NCBI RefSeq assembly: GCF_014279595.1
Contig: NZ_CP047943.1
Span: forward strand, 930,001-994,000
Direction: 5' to 3'
DNA: 64,000 bases
From: Synechococcus sp. RS9909
GTDB taxonomy: Bacteria > Cyanobacteriota > Cyanobacteriia > PCC-6307 > Cyanobiaceae
Each line of letters opens with the position of its first letter. The stretch's first letter is position 1. Made by a program: the position numbers and the translations under genes. Positions 29,851-38,798 of the stretch are shown piece after piece. The notes beneath the pieces were generated by a model. The model had not been told where the DNA came from. It searched no databases and saw only the letters and a program-made list of their open reading frames with translations.

Positions 29851-30078
29851 TCAGCGGAGCATCACCACATCGGGGGTTTCGTCCATGATCTGTCCCATCC
29901 AGCGAGCATGGGTGATGGCCCCCTCATGGCTGTGGAAGGCCCAGGCGGTGTCGGGCGAATCCACATTTTCAATCCGTTGATCCTGATCGTTGACGCGGAA
30001 GTAGGTGCCGGCTTTGGGGCTGCGGAGCACATAACGCTCAAGATGGGTTGTCGTCATGCCGTTCTCGGTGAGACTCAT
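29851..30078 (-). CDS. Small hypothetical protein
   Basis: From ATG 30078 the product has 75 residues (MSLTENGMTTTHLERYVLRS). It is soluble with a mixed alpha/beta pattern. A Tyr-Phe-Arg strand (AGTYFRVND) and FHSHEGAITHARWMG suggest a compact fold, and it ends VVMLR. ATG 30057 would make it 68 residues. No known family. It is convergent with the ferredoxin gene, with stops three bases apart. Confidence 0.6.
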   Translation of the reverse strand: MSLTENGMTTTHLERYVLRSPKAGTYFRVNDQDQRIENVDSPDTAWAFHSHEGAITHARWMGQIMDETPDVVMLR

Positions 30079-30158
30079 TCCATGCCTAGCGGTGCCGTTG
30101 CTGGCCTCTGACTGTCTTCGCAATTCCTGCGTTTTTCTGCCCGCGAATGTTTTCCTGC

Positions 30159-30183
30159 GCACCTCCTGGGGTGCACCTCCTGG
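30159..30183. repeat. 11-bp direct repeat
   Basis: GCACCTCCTGG occurs at 30159-30169 and again at 30173-30183 (period 14) between two small minus-strand genes. It is too short to assign a role. Confidence 0.6.
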
Positions 30184-30193
30184 ATTGACGCGT

Positions 30194-30625
30194 TCAGCCC
30201 GCTAGGGGAGAGCAGCGCCTCCAGCAGAGCTCCTGCGGAGGCTCCAGCCAGCTCTGATGGCCGCCATCGCGGAACCAGGGCTCGGACCGAGGCGTCAAGG
30301 GAGGCAGCGCCAGGTCCCATTGGGCAGCGAAATAGGCCGCAGCTTCTTTGGCGGTCGCCGCATGGGGTTGCTGCCAGTGCACGAGGGCGAGCCGGGTGGC
30401 GCGGATCGTGAGGATCGCCATGCGGGGCCCTTCTGTGGCCTCGGCCCGGGGCTCGATGCGCTCGTTCACGTCTTCGTTCAGCACGAATAGTCGAAGCGGA
30501 GAGGGGCTGTCACGCCCGTCCAGGTCGTATTTGTTGAGATAGAGGCTGCGGGCCCGGTGAAACAGGGGGGAGGGTGCCGTGTGCATCAGCCGCTCGAAGG
30601 CGGCCTGAAGGGAGCGAACGCTCAT
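30194..30625 (-). CDS. Hypothetical protein, soluble, Trp/Arg-rich C-terminus
   Basis: The product has 143 residues from ATG 30625 (MSVRSLQAAFERLMHTAPSP). It is helical at first, then has a strand-rich centre (SPLRLFVLNEDVNER, RMAILTIRATRLALVH) and a C-terminal part with several Trp and Arg residues and a terminal WRRCSPLAG. No signal peptide or membrane helix. The family is not recognised. It is divergent from the 80-residue gene beginning 52 bases away. Confidence 0.6.
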   Translation of the reverse strand: MSVRSLQAAFERLMHTAPSPLFHRARSLYLNKYDLDGRDSPSPLRLFVLNEDVNERIEPRAEATEGPRMAILTIRATRLALVHWQQPHAATAKEAAAYFAAQWDLALPPLTPRSEPWFRDGGHQSWLEPPQELCWRRCSPLAG

Positions 30626-30676
30626 GACAAAGGGTGATGGGCGTGGGATGATGGTGACAGTTCTCAAGGTGGACCG

Positions 30677-30919
30677 ATGGGGGATCCAGGACGCTCCGTC
30701 TATCGGCTCGCGTCCCTCGATGGAGCTCCCCATCCGGTCCTGGATGCCCCCTATGACTCCCTGGAGGCGGCGGAATTGGCCGCGCAGCGCTGGTGCACCG
30801 GCCAGGGGCGGCAGTCGGGGCTGGCGGAGCGGGGGATTGCGGTGGAGGTGCAGACCAGCGCCGGGGCCTGGCGCACCGTGGACTACCCGCTGAGCTGCCT
30901 GAGAAGCGCTAGACCTTGA
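30677..30919 (+). CDS. Small hypothetical protein
   Basis: The 80-residue product starts at ATG 30677 with a good ribosome-binding site (AAGGTGG) just upstream. It is soluble, with an alternating pattern (SVYRLASLDG; LEAAELAAQRWC; VEVQTSAGAWRTVDY), suggesting a small beta-alpha-beta domain. No family recognised. It precedes the thiamine-binding-type gene on the same strand. Confidence 0.6.
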   Translation: MGDPGRSVYRLASLDGAPHPVLDAPYDSLEAAELAAQRWCTGQGRQSGLAERGIAVEVQTSAGAWRTVDYPLSCLRSARP

Positions 30920-30938
30920 GCAGTGAGGCGCTGGCGAG

Positions 30939-31244
30939 ATGCAGGTGAGCGTGGATCTCTGTGTGGTGCCCCTGGGGGTAGGGGTGTCCTTGGCGCCCTA
31001 TGTGGCCGCCTGTCAGCAGGTGATCGAGGCGGCCGGCCTCGACCATGAACTCGGTCCGAACGGCACGGCGATCGAGGGTGAGTGGGAGGCGGTGTTCGCC
31101 TGTGTGCGGGAGTGTCATGACGCCGTGCATCGGCTCGGTGCGCCGCGGATTTACACCACGTTGAAGGTGAACACCCGCGCCGATCGTGAGCAATCGTTCC
31201 GCGAGAAGGTGCCCAGCGTCGAGGCCAGTCGGGGCGAGCGTTAG
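30939..31244 (+). CDS. MTH1187-family (DUF77) thiamine-binding-type protein
   Basis: The 101-residue protein fits the MTH1187/YkoF-like family of ferredoxin-fold proteins, some of which bind thiamine or its pyrimidine moiety. Its first strand (VSVDLCVVPLGVGVSLAPYVAACQQVI) and the IEGEWEAVFACVRECHDAVHRLGAPRIYTTLKVNTRAD segment are the family's pattern. A role in thiamine salvage is only suggested. It is one of the few nameable genes in a run of small unknowns. Confidence 0.8.
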   Translation: MQVSVDLCVVPLGVGVSLAPYVAACQQVIEAAGLDHELGPNGTAIEGEWEAVFACVRECHDAVHRLGAPRIYTTLKVNTRADREQSFREKVPSVEASRGER

Positions 31245-31295
31245 GCCCAATCGGTAGAACTTCGGAGCAAACGCACCATCTCGCTCCCGGCATGG

Positions 31296-31309
31296 GTCTA
31301 CTAAGACCA
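31296..31309. promoter_or_regulatory. Small inverted repeat upstream of an exported protein gene
   Basis: GGTCT-ACTA-AGACC forms a 5-bp perfect stem about 17 bases upstream of the GTG/ATG of the next gene. It could be an operator, an mRNA 5' structure or a weak terminator for the preceding gene; no T run follows. Confidence 0.35.
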
Positions 31310-31325
31310 GGACTGAGGGGTTGTG

Positions 31326-31823
31326 ATGGGGCATTGGTGGGCCTGGGTCTGGTGTGCGGCGGCTGGGGCGGTTCTGCCGGGCTTGGCGCCCCCCGTGGCC
31401 GCTGAAAGCTGGGATCGCATCGGCCGTTATGCCGACCTGATCCGACAGGCGGGCACCCAGACCCTGGTGGCGAACGATTGCCCGCCGGCGCTGCTGGGCG
31501 CCTTTCATGAGGGCCGCAATGCTCTTCTGCTCTGCGCCAACAACCTGGCCAATGATCCGGTGCAGATCTGGACCGTGCTCGCCCATGAATCGGCCCATGT
31601 GATGCAGCACTGCCACAGCGGGCCATTGCTGGCGGTGGAACAGCTTGGTGAGGCCAGGGAAACGGTCCGGAAGCAGTCCTCCCAGGCTTTGCGGGAGCTG
31701 CGCCTTTATCACCCCAGTCAGCAACGGGAGGAGCTCGAAGCCCGACTGGTGCAGGGTCTGCCAGCGGCTGAGGTGGAGGCCCTCTTTCGGCGCTTCTGTG
31801 CCGAACGCCTGATCCGGCGCTAA
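31326..31823 (+). CDS. Exported protein with an HExxH motif
   Basis: The product has a signal peptide (MGHWWAWVWCAAAGAVLPGLAPPVAAES) and about 140 mature residues, mostly helical. It contains H87-E-S-A-H91 in VLAHESAHVMQHC, the HExxH arrangement of zinc metallopeptidases, with extra His and Cys after it. ANDCPP and LCANN precede it. There is no clear third ligand, and the protein is short, so a peptidase activity is a guess. An in-frame GTG at 31323 is an alternative start. It is followed by an acidic small protein gene. Confidence 0.7.
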   Translation: MGHWWAWVWCAAAGAVLPGLAPPVAAESWDRIGRYADLIRQAGTQTLVANDCPPALLGAFHEGRNALLLCANNLANDPVQIWTVLAHESAHVMQHCHSGPLLAVEQLGEARETVRKQSSQALRELRLYHPSQQREELEARLVQGLPAAEVEALFRRFCAERLIRR

Positions 31824-31872
31824 CCCATGGAGCAGGTGCAGCTCGGAGGTGCCTGTGATCGGGAGGGGAGCG

Positions 31873-32217
31873 ATGGATGATGGCGATCACCCGGTCACCC
31901 CGCTCACCGGCCCCACCCTCGATGCGGAGGGGCGGCTCACCTACATCGGCGAGGACGGTCGGCGCTATGTGGTGGTGGACGGGGTGGAACTCGATGCCGA
32001 AGGCTCGGCCCGGGTGATGGAGGCCCTGCAGGCAGCCGGGCCTCTGTTTCAGGAGATCGAAGCGCTCTGCCACGGCTGGTTGGAGCGGGTCAGTCGGGCG
32101 CCGCTGCAGCGGCAGGAGGCGATCGCCCTGCTCTTGGCGACGCTCGAGACCGTGCTGGAGGTGGCTGAAGACGACGACGACACCATTGCAGATGGGAACG
32201 GTGCTGGCGATCCCTGA
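31873..32217 (+). CDS. Acidic small hypothetical protein
   Basis: ATG 31873 is preceded by a GGGAGGGG ribosome-binding site. The 114-residue product has an N-terminal strand-rich region with two repeated DAEG turns (GPTLDAEGRLTYIGEDGRRY, VELDAEGSARVMEAL), a helical middle and a very acidic end (EVAEDDDDT). The family is not recognised. It is soluble. The following membrane-protein gene starts after its stop. Confidence 0.6.
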   Translation: MDDGDHPVTPLTGPTLDAEGRLTYIGEDGRRYVVVDGVELDAEGSARVMEALQAAGPLFQEIEALCHGWLERVSRAPLQRQEAIALLLATLETVLEVAEDDDDTIADGNGAGDP

Positions 32218-32260
32218 GCGGCTGTGCGTACGGTGTGGAGGCTTTGCAGAGTCGGCTTCG

Positions 32261-32677
32261 ATGGCTACCGCAGTTCGCGGCTTCTGGCTGATGACCTGGT
32301 GCGGTTTGGTGGGCAATGTGCTCGCCCTGCCCCTGATCGGCTGGTTTGCCTTCACCTCCACCGCTCTGCGGGCCGCCAACATCAGCGTGGCCTTCAGCCT
32401 GGCCTGGCCTGCGGCGATCGTGGGGATCGTTGCCAGTGCGGGGCTGCTGGCGCGCCGTCGCTGGGGGGTGATTGTGGCCATCGTCGCCCTCTCCATGGCT
32501 CTGGCCGCCTCCCTCCCCTACGGCATTGTGCGCCTGGCTCTGATCTCCGTGGGAGCTGATCCGGAGGCCCTTCCCCTGGGAGGGTTGTCGTTGCTGTTGG
32601 CGCTGGTCAACCTGCTGGCGCTCCTGTACTGGTGCCGCCCCGAGCATCGCCAGTTTCTACGCAGCAGCCTGCTCTGA
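32261..32677 (+). CDS. Four-helix hypothetical membrane protein
   Basis: From ATG 32261 the product has 138 residues and four hydrophobic helices (for example LMTWCGLVGNVLALPLIGWFA, and LGGLSLLLALVNLLALLYW at the end). Short basic loops follow helix 2 (LLARRRWG). No recognised family. A longer form from 32186 would overlap the preceding gene. It converges on the large HD phosphohydrolase gene. Confidence 0.65.
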   Translation: MATAVRGFWLMTWCGLVGNVLALPLIGWFAFTSTALRAANISVAFSLAWPAAIVGIVASAGLLARRRWGVIVAIVALSMALAASLPYGIVRLALISVGADPEALPLGGLSLLLALVNLLALLYWCRPEHRQFLRSSLL

Positions 32678-32682
32678 TCGCC

Positions 32683-34800
32683 TCAGGCGGGATATCCCTT
32701 GTGGGCAGGAATCGGGTAGGGGATGCGGCGGTGGCGCATGCGGCGCCACACCCGCACAAACGCCCGCACCAGTAATTCCACTTCGGCCCGACTGAGGCTG
32801 CTCAGCCGTAACTGGCCATCGCGCAGGCGCGATTCCACGATCCGGCGCACGGTGTCACGCGCCTGGGCGTCGCTGGTGTCGGGGGGGAGGGAGCGCAGGG
32901 CGGCTTCGCAGCCATCGGCCAGCATCAGGATGCCCGTTTCCCTTGAGCGGGGGGTGGGCCCGCGGTAACGGAACCGCTTCTCGGCCACGTTGGGATCGTT
33001 CTGCCGGGCCCGATGCAGGAAGTAGCCCATCTTCAGGGTTCCCTGGTGTTCGGGGATGAAATCGGCTACGGCGCGGGGCAGGCGATAGCGGCGGGCCAGG
33101 CGCAGACCTTCATCCACATGCGCCTGCAGCACACCCGCGCTGGCGAAGGGATCGTCCAGCCGGTCGTGGGGATTGTTGTCCGGTTGGGTCTGGTTCTCGA
33201 TGAACCACTCCGGTGCATGCAATTTGCCCACGTCGTGATACAGCGCCCCGGTGCGAATCAGATCCACGTCGGCCCCGATCGCGCGGGCCCCTTCTTCCGC
33301 CAGGCTGCAGATCATCAGCGTGTGTTCAAACGTGCCGGGTGCCTCCGAGGAGAGCCGGCGCAGCAGGGGCCGTTCCTGGTCGGCCAGTTCCATCAGTCGG
33401 GCGCGGGTGAGCAGCCCGAAGGAGCTTTCCAGCAAGGGGATCATCAGGATTGTGCCCATCAGCAGAATCCCCATCAGCAGGGCTTCGGAGGCCAGTTCTC
33501 CCGCATTGGGGGCCAGCCGGGTCCAGGCGCTTGCGCCGGCATTGATCTGACTGCGCAGCAGCAGCCATTCGATCGCCAGGGCCGCGACGGGGAGCAGCAC
33601 CGCCAGCTGCAACAGCTGTGCGCGACTGCGCAGCCGACCCGCCTGCAGGGCCGCCACCGCCGCAATCGCCGCGGCGATCATCAACCGCCCTTCACCCAAG
33701 CCATTCACCGGCAAGGGCCAGATCAGGCTGGCGATCGCCATCCAGGCCAGGCCGCAGGTGGTGCCCAATCCCTGGGCCAGCAGCAACGTGGGTGGCACCA
33801 CCACCGCCAGGGGGCTCACGGCAGCCCCGAACCAGAGCTTGCAGCCCTGGGTGATCAACAGCAGGGCCAGGGCCAGCAGGCCGTGGGAGGCTTCCAGGCA
33901 GGGACGTTCGCGCCGCATGATCAACAGCAGCACGCCGCAGCCCGCCAGGGCCTCGGTGAAGCGGGCCAGCCAGGTGCCCAGACGTGGACTGCGGCTCACC
34001 AAGCCGAAGTAATCGAGGACGTCGTAGGCCTGGGGACTGATCGGTTCCCCTTTGCGGGTGATCAGGTCACCGCGATTCACCTCGATTGTGGGAATCCCCT
34101 GTTTGGTGATCAGTTCTTCGATCAGGCGTTGACTGCGGCCCGGGTCGGTGCGCAGGTTGCTGGCGCCCTGGAAGCTGCTGGCGAGCAATTTGCTGCCCAG
34201 GGTGCGTTGTGGGGTCTCCGCAGCTCCGAGGTCAGCGAGCTGGAGCGAGGCCGCCTGCCGCAGCTGTTCGATCGCCAGGGTGTTGACGATCCCCTGGCTG
34301 AGCATGCGGTTGGCGGCCCGCCGCAGCGCCATGTCCCAGCGTTTGCGCTCGAGCTGACTGCGGGCGGTGAGCCATTGCTGCTCCGTTTCGTTCAGATTGA
34401 CCGGACCGATCCGTTCGGCGTCATCGCTGCGGGCCACCCGCTCCAGTTCGGCGAGCTGGCGTTCGAGTCGCTGGCGCAGCCGCTTGGTTTCCTCCAGATC
34501 CAGCACCTGCACGAAGGTGCGTGGCACCAGGCTGGAGCGTCGTTGTTCCAGCGCCTCGCTGTCGACCACCCGGGCATCCTTCGGAGCCACGGCATCGAAG
34601 GGGGCTGGCAGGCCGGGGCGCAGGTTGGGCTCCACCAGCCAGGGCCAGCTCGAGACCAAGGCCACGAGCAGGCAACTCAGCAGCAGCCCGCTTTTCTGAA
34701 GACGCCGCCAACGCAGCACAGGGCGGCGCGGCGACTCGCTGCGCAACCAGCTCCGCCAGAGCCGACTGAGGCGATCGAACCGAAACACAGCAGCGGGCAT
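32683..34800 (-). CDS. 7TM receptor-type HD phosphohydrolase (PgpH-like)
   Basis: The 705-residue protein has the architecture of PgpH-type proteins, some of which hydrolyse cyclic di-AMP. It has a first membrane helix, an extracytoplasmic 7TMR-HDED domain (coiled and acidic, about residues 60-275), seven membrane helices (about 280-450), then a cytoplasmic HD domain with SLAEEGARAIGADVDLIRTGALYHDVGKLHAPEWF. The HD motif is YHDVGKL. The substrate is inferred from the family. It is divergent from folD. Confidence 0.93.
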   Translation of the reverse strand: MPAAVFRFDRLSRLWRSWLRSESPRRPVLRWRRLQKSGLLLSCLLVALVSSWPWLVEPNLRPGLPAPFDAVAPKDARVVDSEALEQRRSSLVPRTFVQVLDLEETKRLRQRLERQLAELERVARSDDAERIGPVNLNETEQQWLTARSQLERKRWDMALRRAANRMLSQGIVNTLAIEQLRQAASLQLADLGAAETPQRTLGSKLLASSFQGASNLRTDPGRSQRLIEELITKQGIPTIEVNRGDLITRKGEPISPQAYDVLDYFGLVSRSPRLGTWLARFTEALAGCGVLLLIMRRERPCLEASHGLLALALLLITQGCKLWFGAAVSPLAVVVPPTLLLAQGLGTTCGLAWMAIASLIWPLPVNGLGEGRLMIAAAIAAVAALQAGRLRSRAQLLQLAVLLPVAALAIEWLLLRSQINAGASAWTRLAPNAGELASEALLMGILLMGTILMIPLLESSFGLLTRARLMELADQERPLLRRLSSEAPGTFEHTLMICSLAEEGARAIGADVDLIRTGALYHDVGKLHAPEWFIENQTQPDNNPHDRLDDPFASAGVLQAHVDEGLRLARRYRLPRAVADFIPEHQGTLKMGYFLHRARQNDPNVAEKRFRYRGPTPRSRETGILMLADGCEAALRSLPPDTSDAQARDTVRRIVESRLRDGQLRLSSLSRAEVELLVRAFVRVWRRMRHRRIPYPIPAHKGYPA

Positions 34801-34857
34801 TCTCAGAAACGCTAGCTCTCCCGGCCGGGCATGCTGGGTTCAGGTTCCAACGTGGCG

Positions 34858-35766
34858 ATGGCCCTGAAGCTGGATGGTCGAACGCTGGCCGCCGCAATCG
34901 AGCAGCGACTGCAGCAGGTGGTGCGTCAACAAAGCGACCGGGCCGGTCGGCCTCCGGGCCTGGCTGTGCTCCGGGTCGGTGATGATCCCGCCAGCGGGGT
35001 GTATGTGGCCAATAAGGAGAAGGCCTGCGCCCGGAACGGCATCGCCAGTTTCGGTTCCCACCTCCCGGCCGACACCAGCCAGGCGGAGGTGCTGGCCACG
35101 ATCGAGGCGCTGAACGGTGATGACCGTGTGGACGGCATCCTGCTCCAGCTGCCCCTGCCCCCCGGCCTGAAGGAGCGTCCGCTGATCGCCGCGATTGACC
35201 CGGACAAGGACGCCGATGGGTTGCACACCCTCAACCTCGGCCGGCTGCTCAAGGGGGAGCCGGGGCCGCGCAGTTGCACCCCCGCCGGGGTGATGGCCCT
35301 GCTTCGCAGTCATTCCATCCCTCTGGAGGGCCGCCGGGCCGTGGTGGTGGGGCGCAGCATCCTGGTGGGGCAGCCCATGGCCCTGATGCTCCAGGCGGCC
35401 AATGCCACCGTCACCGTGGCCCATTCCCGCACCCGCGACCTCGCTGCAATGACGCGGCAGGCGGAGGTGTTGGTGGTGGCCGCCGGCCAACCACGGATGA
35501 TCGGTGCCGATCACGTCGCTCCGGGTGCGGTGGTGGTGGATGTGGGCATCCATCGGTTGCCGCCGCCTGAAGGGTCGCCGGAGGGTACGAAGGCCAAGCT
35601 GTGCGGCGATGTGCGCGCCGAAGAGCTGGAGAACGTGGCTGGGGCGCTCTCGCCCGTTCCCGGCGGCGTCGGGCCGATGACCGTCACCATGTTGTTGGTC
35701 AACACGGTGGTGGCCTGGTCGCGTCGCCACGGTGTCGGCCATGGCCTCGATGATCTGGTGGTGTGA
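34858..35766 (+). CDS. folD: Methylenetetrahydrofolate dehydrogenase/methenyl-THF cyclohydrolase FolD
   Basis: FolD interconverts one-carbon folates, forming 10-formyl-THF for purine synthesis and making NADPH. ATG 34858 is preferred because its product begins [18 protein letters not shown]. Signature segments are [39 protein letters not shown] and the NADP motif [28 protein letters not shown] is near the end. The length of about 302 residues is normal. It lies about 100 bases upstream of crtE. Confidence 0.97.
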   Translation: MALKLDGRTLAAAIEQRLQQVVRQQSDRAGRPPGLAVLRVGDDPASGVYVANKEKACARNGIASFGSHLPADTSQAEVLATIEALNGDDRVDGILLQLPLPPGLKERPLIAAIDPDKDADGLHTLNLGRLLKGEPGPRSCTPAGVMALLRSHSIPLEGRRAVVVGRSILVGQPMALMLQAANATVTVAHSRTRDLAAMTRQAEVLVVAAGQPRMIGADHVAPGAVVVDVGIHRLPPPEGSPEGTKAKLCGDVRAEELENVAGALSPVPGGVGPMTVTMLLVNTVVAWSRRHGVGHGLDDLVV

Positions 35767-35869
35767 GGGGGTGGTTCCAGCGGCAGGCAGCCGCAGGCTC
35801 GCGTTCTGTGTCACTGGACCCTTGCAGGCGCCTTCGGCCTGAGAGAATCCCGCCAGCGATCGATGCTCC

Positions 35870-36817
35870 ATGACCGCCGCGGCGACCAGTCCCGACAGTG
35901 CTCCGCCGGCGGGAGCGGCTCAGGGCTTCGACTTCAACGCCTACCTGGCGGCTCGAAAAGCTGAAGTGGAGTCGGCTCTGGATGCCTCCCTGCCGCCGGA
36001 ACGGCCGGAATCGCTGCGTGAAGCGATGCGCTATTCCCTGTTGGCGGGTGGCAAGCGTCTGCGCCCGATTCTTTGCCTGGCGGCCTGCGAGCTGGCCGGT
36101 GGCGATCCGGCTCTGGCGATGCCGACGGCGGTGGCGCTGGAGATGATCCACACCATGTCGCTGATCCATGACGATCTGCCCGCCATGGACGATGACGACC
36201 TGCGCCGTGGTCGCCCCACCAACCACAAGGTGTATGGCGAGGCGGTGGCGATTCTCGCCGGTGATGCCCTGCTCACCCGGGCCTTTGAAATGGTGGCGCT
36301 GCGCAGCCCCGGGGTGCCAGCCGAGCGGCTGTTGCAGGTGGTGGCCGAGCTCTCCCTGGTGGCCGGTGCGCCTGGCCTGGTCGGGGGCCAGGTGGTGGAT
36401 CTGGAGAGTGAGGGCAAGCAGGTCGACCTCGAGACCCTGGAGTACATCCATCTCCATAAGACCGGGGCACTGCTGCGCGCCTGTGTGATCACCGGCGCCT
36501 TGATTGCCGGAGCTGATGCCTCCCGGATCGACTCCCTGCGCACCTATGCCCGCGGCATCGGCCTGGCCTTCCAGATCGTCGACGACATCCTCGATGTCAC
36601 CGCCAGCAGCGATGTGCTCGGCAAAACGGCCGGCAAGGATCTGATCGCCGACAAAACCACCTACCCGAAGCTGCTCGGCCTGGAGGAATCCAGGCAACGG
36701 GCCAAGGCGCTGGTGGAGGAGGCGAAGGCGTCGCTCGCGGCGTTCAAGCCGACAGAGCCCGCCAAGGCCTCGCCTCTGCTCGCTCTGGCCGATTACGTGA
36801 TCGGTCGCGATCGATGA
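35870..36817 (+). CDS. crtE: Geranylgeranyl diphosphate synthase CrtE
   Basis: CrtE elongates prenyl diphosphates to the C20 precursor of carotenoids and chlorophyll phytyl tails. The first Asp-rich motif is [10 protein letters not shown] at residues 101-110, the second is VDDILDVT near 240. [16 protein letters not shown] is the family block. Its stop overlaps the next ATG by four bases (ATGA), and that gene overlaps the helicase gene in turn, giving a coupled trio. Confidence 0.97.
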   Translation: MTAAATSPDSAPPAGAAQGFDFNAYLAARKAEVESALDASLPPERPESLREAMRYSLLAGGKRLRPILCLAACELAGGDPALAMPTAVALEMIHTMSLIHDDLPAMDDDDLRRGRPTNHKVYGEAVAILAGDALLTRAFEMVALRSPGVPAERLLQVVAELSLVAGAPGLVGGQVVDLESEGKQVDLETLEYIHLHKTGALLRACVITGALIAGADASRIDSLRTYARGIGLAFQIVDDILDVTASSDVLGKTAGKDLIADKTTYPKLLGLEESRQRAKALVEEAKASLAAFKPTEPAKASPLLALADYVIGRDR

Positions 36818-37323
36818 CGGTGGCCCCATCCCCCGATGCCAGTCTGGCCCTGCTCGATAACGCCGTACTCGCCTGGGGCCTGGCCGCCTGTGGTCTGGCC
36901 CAGCTCTCGAAGCTGTTCATCGAGTTGGCGTGGCATCGGCGCTGGCGCCCGGCCGTGTTGATCGAGACCGGTGGCATGCCTTCAAGCCATTCCGCTCTGG
37001 TGACCGGCACGGCCGCCGGAGTGGGCTGGCAGCTCGGTTTCGCCGATCCGGTGTTTGCGCTGGCCGCCACGGTGGCTTTCGTGGTGATGTACGACGCCAG
37101 CGGCATCCGCCGTGCCGCCGGCTCCACCGCTGCGCGCGTCAATGCCCTGCCGGAGACCAGCTGGCCGCAGCCGCCAGCCAAACCGCTCAAGGAGAGCCTG
37201 GGGCACACCAGGCTTGAGGTGTTGGTGGGCAGCCTGATCGGCCCGGCGATTGCCCTGCCCGGGCTGGCGCTGGTGGGCTCCCCCTGGCAGCTGGGCACCC
37301 AGATCGCCCAGGCCCTGGGGTGA
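36814..37323 (+). CDS. Divergent PAP2-family membrane protein (DUF212)
   Basis: The 169-residue membrane protein is the small divergent PAP2/DUF212 family found next to crtE in many cyanobacteria. It has four or five helices, the motif [11 protein letters not shown] that resembles the phosphatase PSGH block, and a central [15 protein letters not shown]. Phosphatase activity (prenyl or lipid phosphate) is inferred. Its start overlaps crtE and its stop overlaps the helicase gene (GTGA), a strong sign of coupled translation. Confidence 0.92.
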   Translation: MTVAPSPDASLALLDNAVLAWGLAACGLAQLSKLFIELAWHRRWRPAVLIETGGMPSSHSALVTGTAAGVGWQLGFADPVFALAATVAFVVMYDASGIRRAAGSTAARVNALPETSWPQPPAKPLKESLGHTRLEVLVGSLIGPAIALPGLALVGSPWQLGTQIAQALG

Positions 37324-38798
37324 GCCAGTTCCCCCAGGCTGCGATCGAGCTCACCGGAGATCAAGACAGGGCGCTGGCAGCCTTCACCGACTGGTTGAGG
37401 GGCGAGCAGCCGGATGTGCCCTTTGTGTTGAGCGGTTACGCCGGCAGCGGCAAGACCTTTCTGTCGATGCGCTTGCTGCGGCAGGTGGAGGCCAGCGGGC
37501 TGTGCTGGACCGTGGTTGCCCCGACGCACAAAGCGGTGGGGGTATTGCGCCAGGCCTTGAGTCTTGAGGGCTTGCAACCCACCTGGTACCCCTCCACGAT
37601 TCATCGTCTGCTGCGGTTGAAGTTGCGCCGGCAGGGGGATCGGGAGCTCTGTGAATCGACGGAGCAGACGGCGATGGCCCTGGAGCACCTCGGCCTGGTG
37701 CTGATCGATGAGGCCTCGATGGTCGACAGCGCACTGTTGACCATCGCCCTTCAGTGCGCCCATCCGTTCCGCACGCGCCTGGTGTTCGTGGGCGATCCGG
37801 CCCAGCTCCCCCCCGTGGGAGAAGCGGAGAGCCCGGTGTTTGCCTTGCAGCGGGCCCGCAGCGCCTGCCTCACGCAGGTGGTGCGCCATCAGGGGCCGGT
37901 GCTGCAGCTGGCCAGTTGCCTGCGCGATGGTCGGATCGCCTGTGAGCGGCCTCCCCTGTTGCAGCCCTGGCGTACGTCCCAGGGGTGTGTGGCCGCCCTG
38001 GAACGTCAGGCCTGGCTGGGGCGGGCCCAGGCGGCGTTGAAGCAGGCGTCGATCAGCGACAACCCGGATGCCGCCCGCATCCTTTGCTGGACCAACCGCA
38101 GTCTGGAGCAGCTGGTGCCCCATGCCCGGCGCGCCATTCATGGCGAACTCGCCGATCAGATGCCCGTGCTGCCCGGCGAGGTGCTGATCACGCGCACGGC
38201 CGTGATGGCCCCCGCCTCCCGCGATGGCGGTGAAACCGGTGAGGAACCGGATCTGGTGCTGGGCTCGAATCGGGAGCTGGTGGTGGAAGACGTGACCCCG
38301 GAGCGCTGCGATCTGCTGGACTTCGGGCTCAGCGCCGCGGATCTTCAGACCGACGGGTTGCTGGCGCCAGTGATCGACACCCAGATGGCCCAGGTGCGCT
38401 GCGGCGAACTGGAACTGAGCCTGCGCTTGCTGCCTCCCGCAGGCTCTGAACCGCGTCAGCAACTCGATCGTTGCCTCCAGCGTCTGCGTCAGCAGGCTCG
38501 GGAGGCTGGCAAGCGGGACGGTCGCAGCCTCTGGCGTCGCTTCTTCCTGGTGCGCGATGCCTTCGCCTCCCTGGGGCCGGCCGCCGTGCTGACGGTGCAT
38601 CGCAGCCAGGGCAGCAGTTTCGGTGAGGTGTTCGTTGCCGACGATGTGTTCTGGCCCCAGGATCTCGACCTGCGTCGCCAGCTCGTGTACGTGGCGGTGA
38701 GCCGTGCCCGGGAGGGGGTCTGGATGGTGGGACGCGGTGGCGCCGGCAACGCCGCGGAGCGTTGGCAGGCGGCGCTCAGATCAGATGGAGACCGCTGA
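37320..38798 (+). CDS. RecD-like ATP-dependent helicase
   Basis: The 492-residue protein is a superfamily 1 helicase of the RecD-like/AAA type. Walker A is AGSGKT at 41-46, Walker B is LVLIDEASMVD, QLPPVGEAES is motif III, and a UvrD-like C-terminal motif reads AAVLTVHRSQGSSFGEVFV, then VYVAVSRAREGV. No RecB/RecC partner is visible, so it is the free-standing type seen in cyanobacteria. It begins with GTG overlapping the PAP2-like gene. The end overlaps the convergent GAP-family gene by about 22 bases. Confidence 0.92.
   Translation: MSQFPQAAIELTGDQDRALAAFTDWLRGEQPDVPFVLSGYAGSGKTFLSMRLLRQVEASGLCWTVVAPTHKAVGVLRQALSLEGLQPTWYPSTIHRLLRLKLRRQGDRELCESTEQTAMALEHLGLVLIDEASMVDSALLTIALQCAHPFRTRLVFVGDPAQLPPVGEAESPVFALQRARSACLTQVVRHQGPVLQLASCLRDGRIACERPPLLQPWRTSQGCVAALERQAWLGRAQAALKQASISDNPDAARILCWTNRSLEQLVPHARRAIHGELADQMPVLPGEVLITRTAVMAPASRDGGETGEEPDLVLGSNRELVVEDVTPERCDLLDFGLSAADLQTDGLLAPVIDTQMAQVRCGELELSLRLLPPAGSEPRQQLDRCLQRLRQQAREAGKRDGRSLWRRFFLVRDAFASLGPAAVLTVHRSQGSSFGEVFVADDVFWPQDLDLRRQLVYVAVSRAREGVWMVGRGGAGNAAERWQAALRSDGDR

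Noticed and set aside
31296-31309. GGTCT-ACTA-AGACC as a terminator
   Set aside because: The stem is only five base pairs and no T run follows, so it is kept only as a possible regulatory repeat.
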